A DNA stretch of 64,000 bases, taken from Lepidurus packardi. Its lineage: Eukaryota > Arthropoda > Branchiopoda > Notostraca > Triopsidae. Of the stretch, positions 25,801 through 38,600 are shown piece by piece (the stretch's first letter is position 1; each line of letters begins with the position of its first letter). The stretch is taken from contig JAKZAN010000006.1 in the NCBI GenBank assembly GCA_023053545.1, positions 7,507,001 through 7,571,000 of the forward strand, read 5' to 3'. Under the pieces are notes generated by a model that ran no database searches, was not told the origin of the DNA, and saw nothing but the letters and a program-made list of their open reading frames with translations. The translations under genes were made by a program, and so were the position numbers.

Positions 25801-25979
25801 AAGGTTAATGGATAATCGAAGTCCGGGTCTGCAGCTCTGAGGCGGTAAATAATTGACCCAATTTTGGTTGTAGTTGGTAGCAAAAGTACCCGCATTCGAG
25901 AGGCTTCGTCGAATGTTGGCAGATTGGCAAAGATCTCCATCGAAAAGAGGAGCAAGAGGAATACTCCCCAAAGCGTCAT
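19900..25979 (-). CDS. Cadherin-family single-pass membrane protein (Cad86C-like)
   Basis: The start MTLWGVFLLLLFSMEIFA (codon at 25979-25977) is a signal peptide; an in-frame ATG at 26000 is an alternative. Cadherin repeats follow, seen from blocks such as IIYRLRAADPDFDYPL, QDENNDAPQF and LKDANDNPPRF (calcium-binding DxNDN type), AEDGDKGGPREIRYGL and SATDVDTGRYGAIRYT. A membrane-proximal segment NRRSIETMLSALTG recalls the CDH23/Cad86C class. The transmembrane helix VLFWVLVTLAVILLSTVLIM lies near 22060-21990 and is followed by a Cys-rich juxtamembrane stretch. The large last exon (19900-21644) encodes about 580 residues of Arg/Asp/Ser/Asn-rich, probably disordered cytoplasmic tail ending TTAQVN. 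It likely mediates adhesion. Exact repeat number and all exon borders were not fully resolved. Confidence 0.85.
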
Positions 25980-28900
25980 GGTGGATTCATCTATGGCCAA
26001 AACGGTTTCATGAGAGTAGTTTTACAAGACAAAAGATGACGTGGAAGTGACTTAGTTTACATTATCGGTCAAGGTTGAAAGGCAATACTAATCGCTGTGT
26101 GAATCCTGAGTCTTTTTTGCGCTGCACTAAGGCGAGTGTTGTGTAAAGGAGGCTTTGTATTGATCCGTTGTGGGCTTTCTTATGGTTGCGTCAAACAAAA
26201 TAGAATAGCAAGTTTCATTTATCTTCCATATAATGGAGTTGACAGGGGTGCGGAACGGCGATAAAATTACCAACGACTTGACAAATCAATTAACCCGCGA
26301 AGCCTTTCTTGGAAGCTACCCTTAAGTCTTCTTCATCAACAACTTCCCTTTTTTTTTTTTTCGCGAGCAACAAGTGCATAAAAGAGGCTTCCTGTGAAGT
26401 TTGCGGTAACAAGGAAAAGGACCGCTTTGGTGCAGATTTTTTTAGACAAGTCTTTTTTAGGCTATGAATGCCTCTGTATAGACTGGTCATAACAAGAGGC
26501 AATCCATTCAGCTTTGTCAACGTTTAGGTCATGCAACTTCGCTTTTACTGGCCTAAAAGTCTTTTTTTATGCACTACGTTTTTGCTTGCTGGCTATTGTT
26601 AAGGAGTTGCTCGTAAATTCCAGCTATTGAAGTCATTTGGTGACATTCAAGTGGAGGCACGTAGAGACTTATTCTTGAGATGATGCATGGTAGAGTTGTG
26701 GCGCGAGGCAACCAACCGACTGAATCTTTGGTTAGCATGTGAAATGAGTTTCCGTTATACCCAGCAAGAAAATGGATAATTGGACGCACAATCCAAACAG
26801 TTAGCATGGCAGTCATCCATTTGTCAAGCGCTACAAATATGACCTTTGCCCGAGGTAGGAAAAGAGGTCTCGTGAGAACGTCTTAAGACCCTTTCCGCCT
26901 TCATTACCGAAGACGTATAGACTAATCCTGACCTGTGATCAAGAATGTAGAGCATTTTTTTTATAAGTTATTTTAAATAAGTTCCAGTACGTGCACTACG
27001 ATTGTAAAGTTACTGGGAAAGCAGCATGACAACAGCAAAAGCCTTCGTACTTTCTTTTGGCCCGGAACCAAACTCCTACTTGGTCTTAAAGAACATTATG
27101 AACTCGATGATGTTCCACATGCTATGTTTTATTATTCGCATTGCCATGGCACGCCAGTCAGCATTTTCCTAGATTTTGGGGAAGGAAATGCGTGCCCTGA
27201 ACAGTTTAGAAAGGGAATTTCTTGGAATTTCTCTTAAGGAAAAAACATGGAAATAGATAATTAAAGAAAAGAACAACGATGAAAGGTATGTTTCTGTCAT
27301 TATTTGGATCAACGCTTTACCACTTTATATTTCCAGAATCCTCGAAGGGATCTTGCAGACTGGGTGCAAGGAAAATTGAAATCTGTTTCGAACTCCATTG
27401 TCATGACAACCCCAAATACGGAAGGTACTACAGTAAGTACTGCTGTTAGCCAGTACATAAATATCAACGGCTATATTTTTTGCTGTTGAGAAGCGCTATA
27501 CTAGAATGTGCTTGCCAATGCGAATAAAGTAAATCGATCAGGCTAAACCATTCCTATGCTGTTTTCTGTTATTATTCAGAAACAAAACTGTAGGTCTTCC
27601 ACACAGAAAAAAAATTCTTTGACGTTGACTACATAACGTTGCATGGGAGGCACCAACTAATGATCTGCGTGTAGATTATAAGGTGCAATGGGAGAATTCC
27701 CAAGTTACGCAAAAGAAATGTCAACAGCTATGGGAAGACGAGGACCAGAACTTCACTTCCGAACTCAATATCGTTTCACGAGGTAACCTTACGCGCTTCC
27801 CGCGTAAAATACCTTTGTTTGGCTGATGGCATGTGTCTAATCTTATAGCGGAAGTGCTGCTACAGCCCATGTTCTGTCGGTGTGGGGCTGTGGAGCAGCT
27901 TTCCGGAAGCAGAGGGCACATTAGAACATATGGAATGGGTTTATTCTCCTTTATATGAACACTATAGCTCGCGATATAGTTCTTTAACGTGGAGTATACG
28001 TGGGAAATTAATGAAATGTCACTAAGGTCGTTTTTTTTCCTCGGTGTAAAGGTGTCGTGCTAAGCTGACAACCCGGGATCCTGATTATAGGACGCTTGGT
28101 CTTTATATGCAGCTCTGCATGGTGATCTACTGATTCACATGCGAGCCACACGTTAGAAAATGGTGCTTGGATGTGTTAAGGTATGAAGAAGCAACGTAAA
28201 ACAAATTACTGAGACATATTGCATTCTGCTGCATAGTAGGTGCTCTTCAGGCGATTGCCCATTGGTTCCGCAATATGTGAAGGACCTTTTGTAACAGTAT
28301 TTTGTTGCGCTTTTTGCTACGGTTACGAATGATGACTAGTTATTGATGGCTAGCTATTGCATTGATTTGGCAATTAGCTATGCAATCCCCTGCAACCTAC
28401 CTGTGCGAGGTTAAAGAGAAAATCCTTTTGCACGCCAAGGAAACGAATTAGTTAATATTTAAACCCACTTCACATTAGGAATAGCAAATGCCTTCACGAT
28501 TTTACGTTTGTTATTGTTTAGCGAAAAGGGCAAAATGTAATCGAACGAATACTAACACGTACAGTATATCCACTCAGTATATCGATGGCTGTCTGACTGA
28601 CTCAGGCAGTTGGAAACACGTCGTGCATGGGGGTGTACTGGAACATTGGGAAGGGAGAAGACGACTAATACAACTAAAGAGTGGGAGAACCCCATGCTAG
28701 GTCAATCAATGGGGTGGCTTCACGGAACCCTACCACATGTGCAGTACGTCCGAGGCAAAAGTGGGGGCCTGTGGGTGCTATAGGTCCGTATAGTCCAAGC
28801 GGAAGCCCAGGTGCAAATACGACAGCAAAACAACGAAGAAAAGAGAAAAAACAGGTAAAAGAGGAAGGACAAAGACGGAGGGGGAAGTGGGGGTAGTTGG

Positions 28901-29686
28901 TAGTTTATATATGGTAATAGGACTCGAACTTTCCACCTGTCGAAGCTTTAGCGGCCCACCTGGTCAAAGAACGAAACCAATCAATAGCACACATGTGACC
29001 GAAGACAAATGAGGTGGCCGACCTTGGCACACCTGGGATGTAAAAAAGCCTATTGTTATACTTTGTCCAATATGTACTTGTTACTTTCTACAGGAAAGTA
29101 GCGCGACATTAGAAAGGGTTAAAAGGTCATCGTGTAACTTTCCGACCTTATACGGTTAACCTGGTTTTTCATTATTGTTATATAAAACTCTTCGTTGTCT
29201 GTGAGTCTTTGATTAATGGCCAAAAGAAAGCAGGTTTAAGCAGGTTTATGCATGTAATCTAAGTTCTTGTCCTGAGCCAAATACGCCATACTGAGTAGCT
29301 GAGTGTGTAATTTTGAATTGGCGCCGAAAGAAAGTCGCCCCCGCTACATCCTGCCATCTGGCGTTACGCAATCTAAAATTACTTCAGCTGATCGTGGCTG
29401 CGTCTTTCTTTTCCATTGTGTTGTGGTGTGAGATTTCGGCCATACTTTGCAGTGAACGCTCATTTTATAACGGTTAAATGAAGGTAATTATAACGTACAA
29501 AGCATAAAAGATAAAAAGCGTTTTCTAAAAATAACTCCTTAGTTATAAGAGTACATAGAGTATATAGAGATGCAAGTCTAAGCTATTGTCTTCCCCTTGA
29601 TTGCTGGCCATTTCCGATCCAGTTATAGCACTGCTGAGATTTACCTTGCGCAATCTGGTATTTAATGCTCTGTCTTAGGTGGAAAC
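25980..29686. other. 3.7-kb region without a confident gene
   Basis: No family match. On the plus strand at about 26985-27965 several exon-like open segments have plausible splice signals, for example 27344-27425 (tttccag before, gtact after) and 27672-27781 (gtgtag before, gtaacc after), but I could not join them into one frame from a start to a stop. Around 28680-28900 a Gly/Pro-rich frame is probably fortuitous. The rest is AT-rich with poly-T tracts. Confidence 0.3.
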
Positions 29687-32600
29687 ATGTCCCGTAAAGA
29701 CAAATACGAACCTCCAAACCCTCGTCGGACACACAGCATCATGCCCCCAGATGAAGCTGCTTCTGGGAAAAAGTCTCAGTGGATGGAGCTGGAGATAACA
29801 GGTTGGTATTTTCCAAAACGTTAACGTTCCACATAATGCACCAAGGAATCATAAATCTTGTATTCTGTGTCTGTTCTAGGAACTATTCGGAATTTAAGTC
29901 CATCATTGTGGAAATTGCAGCACTTGACGTCTTTGTACTTAAATGACAATTACTTAACTCGCTTACCAGCAGAAATTTGCAAACTATCATGCCTTATGCA
30001 TTTGGACCTTTCGTGCAACAAGCTACGCAGCTTGCCATCGGAAATTGGAGATTTGGTGATGCTCAGGTAAAGAAGCTGAGTGTTTTTTATTTGTTAAAGA
30101 AAAGAGTATGACGTTCTTTTGTTTTTCAGAGAGCTGCTTCTCAACAATAACTACCTTCGTATGCTTCCATACGAACTAGGAAAACTTTTTCAGTTACATG
30201 CCCTGGGACTTAAAGGTAACCCATTAAACCCAGAACTCATGGGCATCTACAGCGAACCCAATGGTACGGGAAAGCTTTTGTCATTCTTCTTGGAGAACCT
30301 ATCTGGTAAGTCAAACCTTCTTAATTTCTCTAGTTTCCAAGTAGCGAGTATGTTTCTCCACACATGTGTTGTGTCACACTAAACCCACAAGTCGTTGCGT
30401 ATGGATATAGAAAATTGTGAAGCATTCCTACTCCTGTTTTAGCTCTTTGAGAAAGACCTTTTGCCAGCTAATTAGGGCATGAAAGGTCTTCCAATCTTAG
30501 CGCTGGTGTATAAACTCTTTTCGTGCCAACTCAATTCATATTCCATCCCCACGCGTTTCTTGCACAAAAAAATGAAGAAGGAAACAGGGCGTTTGCACGT
30601 ATATTATTTTTATTTATCGTCCGCCAAGACGAAGAGCTTCTTTTCGTATCCTTTCATATCCATATTTATTCACTTGGAACATTTTCAAGCGTCTTCTTGC
30701 TGCTTCCTTCAGCAAAAAACTGGTTTTGTGGAACCTGCAATCTTGTCCATGAACGCATACTGGCGCGCTCGTTTTCAAAGACTTGCTTATCACGGTCTTC
30801 ACGAATGCGTGAATGAGTAGGGCAGGTTATCGTCCGCCTTAAGTCAACCCCACCTTTATCGAATTCCCTACTGCGGAAATCATCTGTCGCTTTTGTAGGT
30901 TCTTGTGCAGACAAACATACTAAAAAAAATAGCTAAGAGGTAGTAAAGGCGATCTCCACAAAGGTCAGCTCCGCCCATATTGTAAGACTCGTCTAACGGA
31001 AAGGACACAATATATTAGATCCGACTTGACATACAAATATCTCCGACTTTCTTGGCTCGGAAAGGACTGAATCATCTTCCTGTTCTCACCGAAAGGCATT
31101 TGGAAGTAGGACATGAAGTTCAGATTTTCGAGGAAATCTAAATCTTTTTTAACTGCGCCTCGTAAACTTGTCTATTATGTTATGTAGAACTTATCGTACA
31201 TGTACATGAAAGGAACCAGATTCTGATCGCGCTGGGGTTACCGCAATCATCATGGACATGCGGGCCATGGGCTGTTTGTTTGTGTCCGTTTATGGAAAAC
31301 TTTCCTCGTTTGTTTCTGTCGATTGTCTCCAAAACACATTATTAGCAGGAAAATGAAATAAAAGCTCTCTGGGACACAGTTAGAACAGTGTTTGTTCCAT
31401 TCGGGCATTAGGTCGTCACGCCACATGGGTGACCGTCTTTCCCGTGTGCCACTTTACGCTCTTCGGGGCTAGAGACAAGGGATGGGCGGGACAAAAGGTT
31501 GCGGAGGCGTGTTCGAAAAGCTGCGTTTCTCTCCCCTGGCTGGGAACGCTGGGATCGTACGGGAGTTTCTTCTGGTGAGAGAGGGACTAACCTGGGACAG
31601 GAAACGTTCGAAGTCAGTCCTAATCTAGCGTTGGCCACGTTGCGTACACTCGTCTGTTTGTCGCTGTGGATTCATTGTTGGGTCCTTTACAGCTGTTTTA
31701 TACGTGTTTGTGTGAGTGGCGTTGTTAGCTAAGCTAACTCGATTGGACCTGGACTACCTAGCAATTATTCGTTGTTGCAGTATGGCTATTTGCATTCTAC
31801 AGCAGAGCGACAAGTAGCTTTAGAAATCTGGATTCTCCGAATTCGTGAAATCTTTGGAAGCAAAAGGTTTTAGGTTTTTTGCTTCTTTTCTGTTTGTTGG
31901 GGATTTAAATAGCTGAAAGCTAACCAGGATGAAGAGTCTGGCGCAATGATTTCCGCTGGCGAACTACATGCTCAGCCCTGTGCGGTATCACCCGGCTAAT
32001 GAGGTCGGAAGAGAACACGCGCCTGTTCTAGAAGCGGCAGCATTTCCAGCGAGTAGTGACCCATTCATCATGGGAACCATGGACGTAGAGCGTTATACAG
32101 GCACCTGCTTGATTGCCACGCATGCACGAAATGGGAAGTTTAAAAAGAACAGCCACAGTTTTGCAAACAATCCCAACAGTTCGTCCAACGCCAATCCTGC
32201 TTCGGTGCCACGGATAAATGGAGACGTTTCTCGATTGCCGGCGAAGCCCTTGCATAATCACGGGGCGGGAGGTCGCAGTTCGTTACCGGACAAGGCAGAA
32301 GGTAATTTGGGGTCCTACAGCGGGTCTTTGAACCGCAAAGTTACGGATGACTTCGTAGTGGTTCCCAATCGACCGCCTTTATTAGGCCAAACGCCACCTT
32401 CGCAAGATGCCCGTAATTGGATAGGCATGCCTTTAGTGTCCATTGCAGCGACGATCCGAGCCAGCAAGCTGAAAGCAGCAAGAAATGCGCCGAAAACCAA
32501 TCAGAAAAGCAACTTTGCGACCAGGGACACCTCTGCAGCTAATGGGTATCGTAAACTGAGCAACAGTGTGGGGGCAGAACAAGTCTTTTGGACGGGTGTG

Positions 32601-35600
32601 CCGGCTACTGGCTCGGGAAACTCGAGCGCGTGCAAGAGCCGTCCTATGACCAAACAGATCAACGAGGGTAGGATGCCCGTGCCTCAACATTCTCTGCAAG
32701 GAGCGCCGTTGATCCGCGTCCCTCGCAGCAACAGCAACAACGGACGCAATACCATGCTTGCTAATTCGGCTAATCAAAACAACAAACATGATGGTGGTAC
32801 CATGCTGTCAGCACCCAGTCCGTTGAGCTCGCCGTCGATCTGCCACAACCATGTGCCAAGTCATGTTCTGGCCTCCCAAACAAGGCACGACGACATGATT
32901 CGTGATACCGACTCCCCCGGGATGCTGTATTCTTCGCCATTAGCGGTGCACCATAATAGTAGTACTTCGTCTGGGTCCGAAGCTGATAGGTCCAACTCCT
33001 GTAGTGTCCATAGTGACAGTTCGAGCATATTAAGCGATGAAGGGTCCAATTCAGGCACTTCGGAGGTCAGTCTACCACGTATTATCAAACCGCGGAAACG
33101 GCGCAAAAAGGATAAGCGGTTAGCCATGCTCAGCTCTTCTACGGTGAGTGCGCTTGACAACGACTACGATAAAGATCCGATACCAGATCCTGGCGCCCTG
33201 AGCTGCCCTGCTAGGTATCTATATGCTGATGGCGCATCCCATGCTGCGACCTTACCGGTACATGAGCAAGACCAAATTCCCGTATCGGAGCTCTTGCGAA
33301 TGTCGTTGTTTGACACCAACGACAGCCAAGCGGAGCCGTTGTTGATCGGGAACCAGTATGGAAGCTGGATGACGACACCTCCACCATCGCCCAACAATAT
33401 CTTTATGAGCAACGCCAGCATTTCGCTCTCGTCAACCGCCACGGTTTTAGATGACACGTACGGATCGGCACAACATCCGGGATCCCATACGTTTAAAAAT
33501 GATCCTTGGTCTTCGGGCCTGGCTGATTGGCATTCACTGCTCACGCCGTCATCGTCTTCGAGCTGCTGGCACACCAGTTTGGATGAAAACAAGAATGAAT
33601 TGGGAAGTACGATGTGGAACTCAGGATCGGTATCGCCCCTCCATAAGCCGCACGATGAGCCTCCGGTTTCGTTGGAAGCAACGAAAGGATTGGCTGAACA
33701 GAATTGGGATCCCAAATTAAGTTATAGGGCGCTGCAAATTTCCAGCGAAATTATTACGTCCCCGTATGGACATCGTGATATTGAAATCCGATTTTTTTCC
33801 AACAGTAGATCAATCTCCACCGAAAATTAAACTCGTCCGTGGAATCTTTCAAAAGCGCAATTAATTAGCTACAATGGAGAAGGCAAATGGGGATTCCTAG
33901 TTATCAAGGGCATATAATTTTAGTTACATTCCGGGGAAGTGAAAGGTTCGTTGTAAAGTTCGTTGTGAACGCCTATGATGTTAATGGTGTGGTTTAATGT
34001 CGTGTAAGATTGGTTTTTCAAGTTGGGTGAATCTTGGTGTGGTATTTTTTCTTGTTTTTATTTTATTTTTCTATAATATTTTATAGAATTAGGGTTAGGA
34101 CGGGTGTTGTAGAGCAAGAAGCAGATTTCATGCAATGGTGGCATTCCATAACGGAACGGAACTGAAGCTTTCCTAGGGAACGGGTGGGAGTTAGGTGAGG
34201 GATGAAGAGATGTTTAGCGGTGCATTTTGCATCGATGGATCAACGCTAAATGGGCAAAGGATGATGACGAAATTCGATAATATTTGTACAGGAGCCCTGT
34301 TTTAGCTTACTGATTATGTTTTGTGTATCAGCTCGGCAAACTGCTGGTCAGTTTGGGTGTAGTACTGATCCTATATTAATCCAGACCCAATTTACGAAGT
34401 GAATGGTTGGGACTTGTGTTCCGTATCAGTTGAATACATTTCAGAGTCCTCGAATTCGAGCAAAAATTTTACGTCTTTTCAGTTTCTTGGAAAGCTTCCG
34501 TGCACCAATGCGTTTGCACAATAGAATCGGTCGGTTACTTCGCTACGTGCGTGTCCTTTCTTATTCCCGTACTGATATTGGGCACTTGAACCTGTTGGCC
34601 ATGTCTGTGTTTTTATAGACGGGTACTAATTTCAGAAAAGTTATTTATATGTGTCAGTCCGGATTCATGTTATGTCCGTCCAATAGCAAGGCCATAACTC
34701 AATACGCTCGGTCGGATTTTTTTTTTATTTTTTTTTAAAGCCGTAACCATCATGGAGCATATAGAGGTGTAGTGCGTCCTGCATATTGAGCGAACCATAT
34801 CGAACAAGTGGGTCATATAGACGAGACTGGTCTAGTGGACTTTGTAATGGCATTGTCAGCTATGACCTTATGTTGTGTGTATGTATGAGTGGGGGGGTGG
34901 GGGACAGCTGGGAAAAGGAGAACAGTGCTGGCAGGAACAGCTTTCTATATGTTTTGCAGGTAGTTTGGATTCCACTTAGCGTCCTGCAGTGAAGCTTGGG
35001 AAATTTGCACGTGCATAAGCCTTAGTAGGAAGCAAAAAAGCCTGAAGGAATGCAATTATTCGTGAAGTTTGACTCCTTAGCAATTAAAGGTTCTGTTAAA
35101 AAGAACCCGGTGCTGCGGAGGTCACCGTCTTCCAAGGCACCGTTGTTTGGAGCTCCGTGTTGGGTCTCTTGCAGGTCCCCTCGAAAAAAAGATCCGTTGT
35201 GTCTCACTAGGCATTCGTTAGAACCTTTACACTAGGCATTTCCCCGCTATATTAGCTCAGACCGTTTTTTTCGTGGAGCTAACTGGATACGGATCTGCCG
35301 CTTGATGCGCTAAGATCCGTACCCAAGCTCTACATACTACAAAAAAGCTCTACGTAAAAAAGTAAAAATGTAGTAAAATAAAACTAGACTGCCGTAGACG
35401 ACAATTGGTTTGTAATGACGGCAATCCATAGATACAAAGGAAGATTTTTTATTTAGTGTCCTTAACGGGTGGATCGAATTCAACAAAACCGTTAGGAAGC
35501 AACACTCGGAAGCATCGGTGAATTACCTGACGTTGTACCTTAACGAATGCCAGAACGTCGCTTTCTGTTAACTTAACTAACCGTGGAATAAGCGTGTCAT

Positions 35601-38600
35601 GTATAATAGGTCATGTAGAATAAGTTACTTTTCAACTCGTCAGGTGTACCGATTTGCCGTTTTTTAATACTTTTTATAGTTTTCGTTTTATTTTTGATAA
35701 TATAAGTGCTGGCTGTCTAGAGGTCTCAAATTTGTAACCGTCCTAACCGTTTTCAGATCTGTTAGAAAGGTAGTAATAAATTGTCGAGGAAACCGTACAA
35801 ATGGACATCTAGGATTTTTCGGATAACCTTAAGAAAGCTAACGGAAAATCCTAGTTTGGGTCTTGTTTCAAGATTCCCTGCAGGAACGGTAAACGCTTTG
35901 AAAGGCTAGGTAGGGTAGGGATTGCTGGGGCTCTAGACCATATATGCTTTCGCTAGCAGCGAACTGTGACCGTGTAGATACTCGAAAAAGATGACTACTA
36001 TAGTCCCGTCTTTGTGCTCTAGGGGTTTCCTAGCAGATCCTCGTGGGAAACCGTTAGGTCTCTTCTCCATGCCGAGCAAGTAGGTCAGGGTGTGCGCGAT
36101 AAGTAGACGGGGCAACCGGGGCAGGTAGTGAACGAGGAATCAGTACAAAAGTGCAAAGGTTAAGGTGGCGTTTTGGGGACGCGAAGGTAACTCCAGGAAG
36201 AACAGTTGACTGCTTCAGTAGCTCCGGAAACGCAACATTCCCATGTCTTGCTTACCTTTTGGCGCAAACCACAGCTTTCGGAACCACAGCTTTCCGTATT
36301 ATGCAGGTCCTAATCGGTTCGTACTGTATAAACGTTACTAGAAGGAAAAATGCCCAGTTTCCGGGAAATGTTTCAAGCGGTTTTACATATGTGTTAGGCC
36401 GGATTTGTGAATTCCGTACTTGTACTACTTAGCGCCAGATACGGTATTAATATTGCCGTGGTTTTATTATGACTACGTGAGGGGCATAATAAACCCTGGA
36501 ATCCGTCCAAAGCAGGTTAAGTTGAGGGGCATTCTTTTCTTTTGTTACAACACGGGGTTGTATTTCATGCGTCTAGGTTGACATCATCGTTGGAACTATG
36601 TGGCTCACTTTTGTTCCCAGAACCCATAGGATGAGTGTATTTTTTATTTTGACTAAAAGCAATGCCCCGCATGTTATGCAGCTGAAGCACGTTGGCGCGA
36701 ACTTCTCAGGTTGCCAACTCGAATTGCACTACCTTTGCGTAGCATCGAGAAACCTGAAGTGGGACAATGGCGGTCATCGTCCCTTGCTTTTGCTCTGGTA
36801 TACTGGCATTCCAGCTTAGTTCCCTTCTTTTCAGGTCTGGATTCTGTATTGTCTTTTTGGGGAGTTCCGAGATCGAGATTTCCCACCGCTACGCAACCAA
36901 AACTGACCACCGCTAGGTAACAATTCGGCAGACGGTGAGTTCCAGAGACCTATATAAGATCTCCTTGCCTAACGCAAGTGTAATGCAACGCCCGAGCCTT
37001 GTTTAACTAGAGCGTGGGTTACAGTTTTGGGAACAAAAAGAACCCAAACGGTATTCGTTGACTATGGATGGTGGATTGGGGCACTTCCGTATAGCGTATT
37101 TGAGTATACGGGAAGGGTCAGGGGGCAGAGTAACGGTAAAAGACGCTCTCATTGGTGACGAGCAGGCGACACAGTGGCAAGGACTCATAACGATAGAGGT
37201 GACAAGGGCAGATACCACTTTTATTACGTTTGCTTTTGGGGGACAAAAGAAGCGGGGATTTTTTTATTTGTATTGTATTTCGTCGTGGTACTTGGCATGC
37301 TGAAATCGAAAGGGCACGAGTGCTTTTCGAGAAAATGTACCCTTAAATGGAGTATGGCGTCCTATTACTTCATACTGTTCTGTTCGGTTCGCCTACCCGA
37401 GTCTAGTGCGCCGTATGCTAATGATTAGCTGGAATCGTGACAGAATCACGTCCATACTTTATGAGAACTCGTTTTTTCCCCTCACGAGCAATTTTTTCCA
37501 AATACCCTTGAACAGTGTCGCTTTCCTATCGTATCCTTTCGGATATTCCCATAATAACTTACTCGGTTGTGCAATCAGTTGTAGAAGGTGTACAAGCTAT
37601 TTTGTTAATGGATTTGCTACGCTATTGCGAAGATTGCGAGACTTTTAAAATAGTGGGAAATATCTTAGCACTTGGAGTGCATGTCCTTGTCTAAATTGCG
37701 GCGTGTAGTTTCTTTTTCGATCCTATCGAATACTCGCTCAAGCGAAACTCGAGTCCTAGTTTATAACCTAACCAAAAGCAGAGCTTAAAAAAATTAAAAA
37801 AAAGAAACGAAGTGGTACTGTCTAGGAACGAAAGGAGTAGACAAACGTTCGTTAAAATTCATTTAGGTATTCGTATTGAAGATGAGTTCAGTTCGCTCGC
37901 AAAGTCGTGTAACAGCATGATAACCAACAAAGGCGTCGCCGATCTTTATGTCTAAGAGTAAAAAAGAATCTACGGGAGCGGTAGGGACCTACCTGCCTCT
38001 TTTTGACTTGTACTTTGGCTCAGCTTATTATGGTATTCGTTAGTTCGTTACGTTGTTACGATCTTACGCTTGCCAAAAAAAACCTTTTTGGGCTGACCAT
38101 ATGTGGTAAGGAATGGATGCGCAGATCAAGCCTCATTATGCGCGGTCACACGTCAGCTTTAGCCGCAACCTTGGCCTTGCCCGTGACTTGCCTTAACCCT
38201 AAAATGAACTAAAAACCGAAGGTATACGAAACTAAACCCCGTCGAGCTTCAAACTCATCCACCGTACAGTATTATTGGCCGACTCGAAAACAAATGGAAA
38301 AATAATTCAAAAAAAAAAATACGAGCATCGAATAAGACCACAGTCCTATTGGCCACCGACTCAAAAGGAAATGGAATAATACATAAGAAAAAATGAGAAA
38401 CGAATAAGACATAGTAGAAGAAGAGAATAAGCATAAGACAAGAAAGTACGAATAGCGAAACACGATAATTGAAAAGCCTGACCACAAAATTGAACCTGGC
38501 AAACCAAACCTCATGGAAGCGTGCGTCAAGTGTGAAGGTTATCAATAACAGCGTCTTCTAATTGAATTACCTCGTCTTGCTGACGAAAGCAACAGGTTCT

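Noticed and set aside
28681..28896. Frame with collagen-like Gly-Pro spacing
   Set aside because: Only four Gly-x-y triplets followed by Lys/Glu-rich sequence; no signal peptide and no flanking exons.
32028..33715. Long minus-strand frames opposite the nested 620-codon gene
   Set aside because: They are shadows of the plus-strand coding sequence and lack any family signal.
34880..34910. G-quadruplex promoter element in the CNOT6 intron
   Set aside because: Only one G-run cluster with no partner gene start nearby; not enough to claim function.
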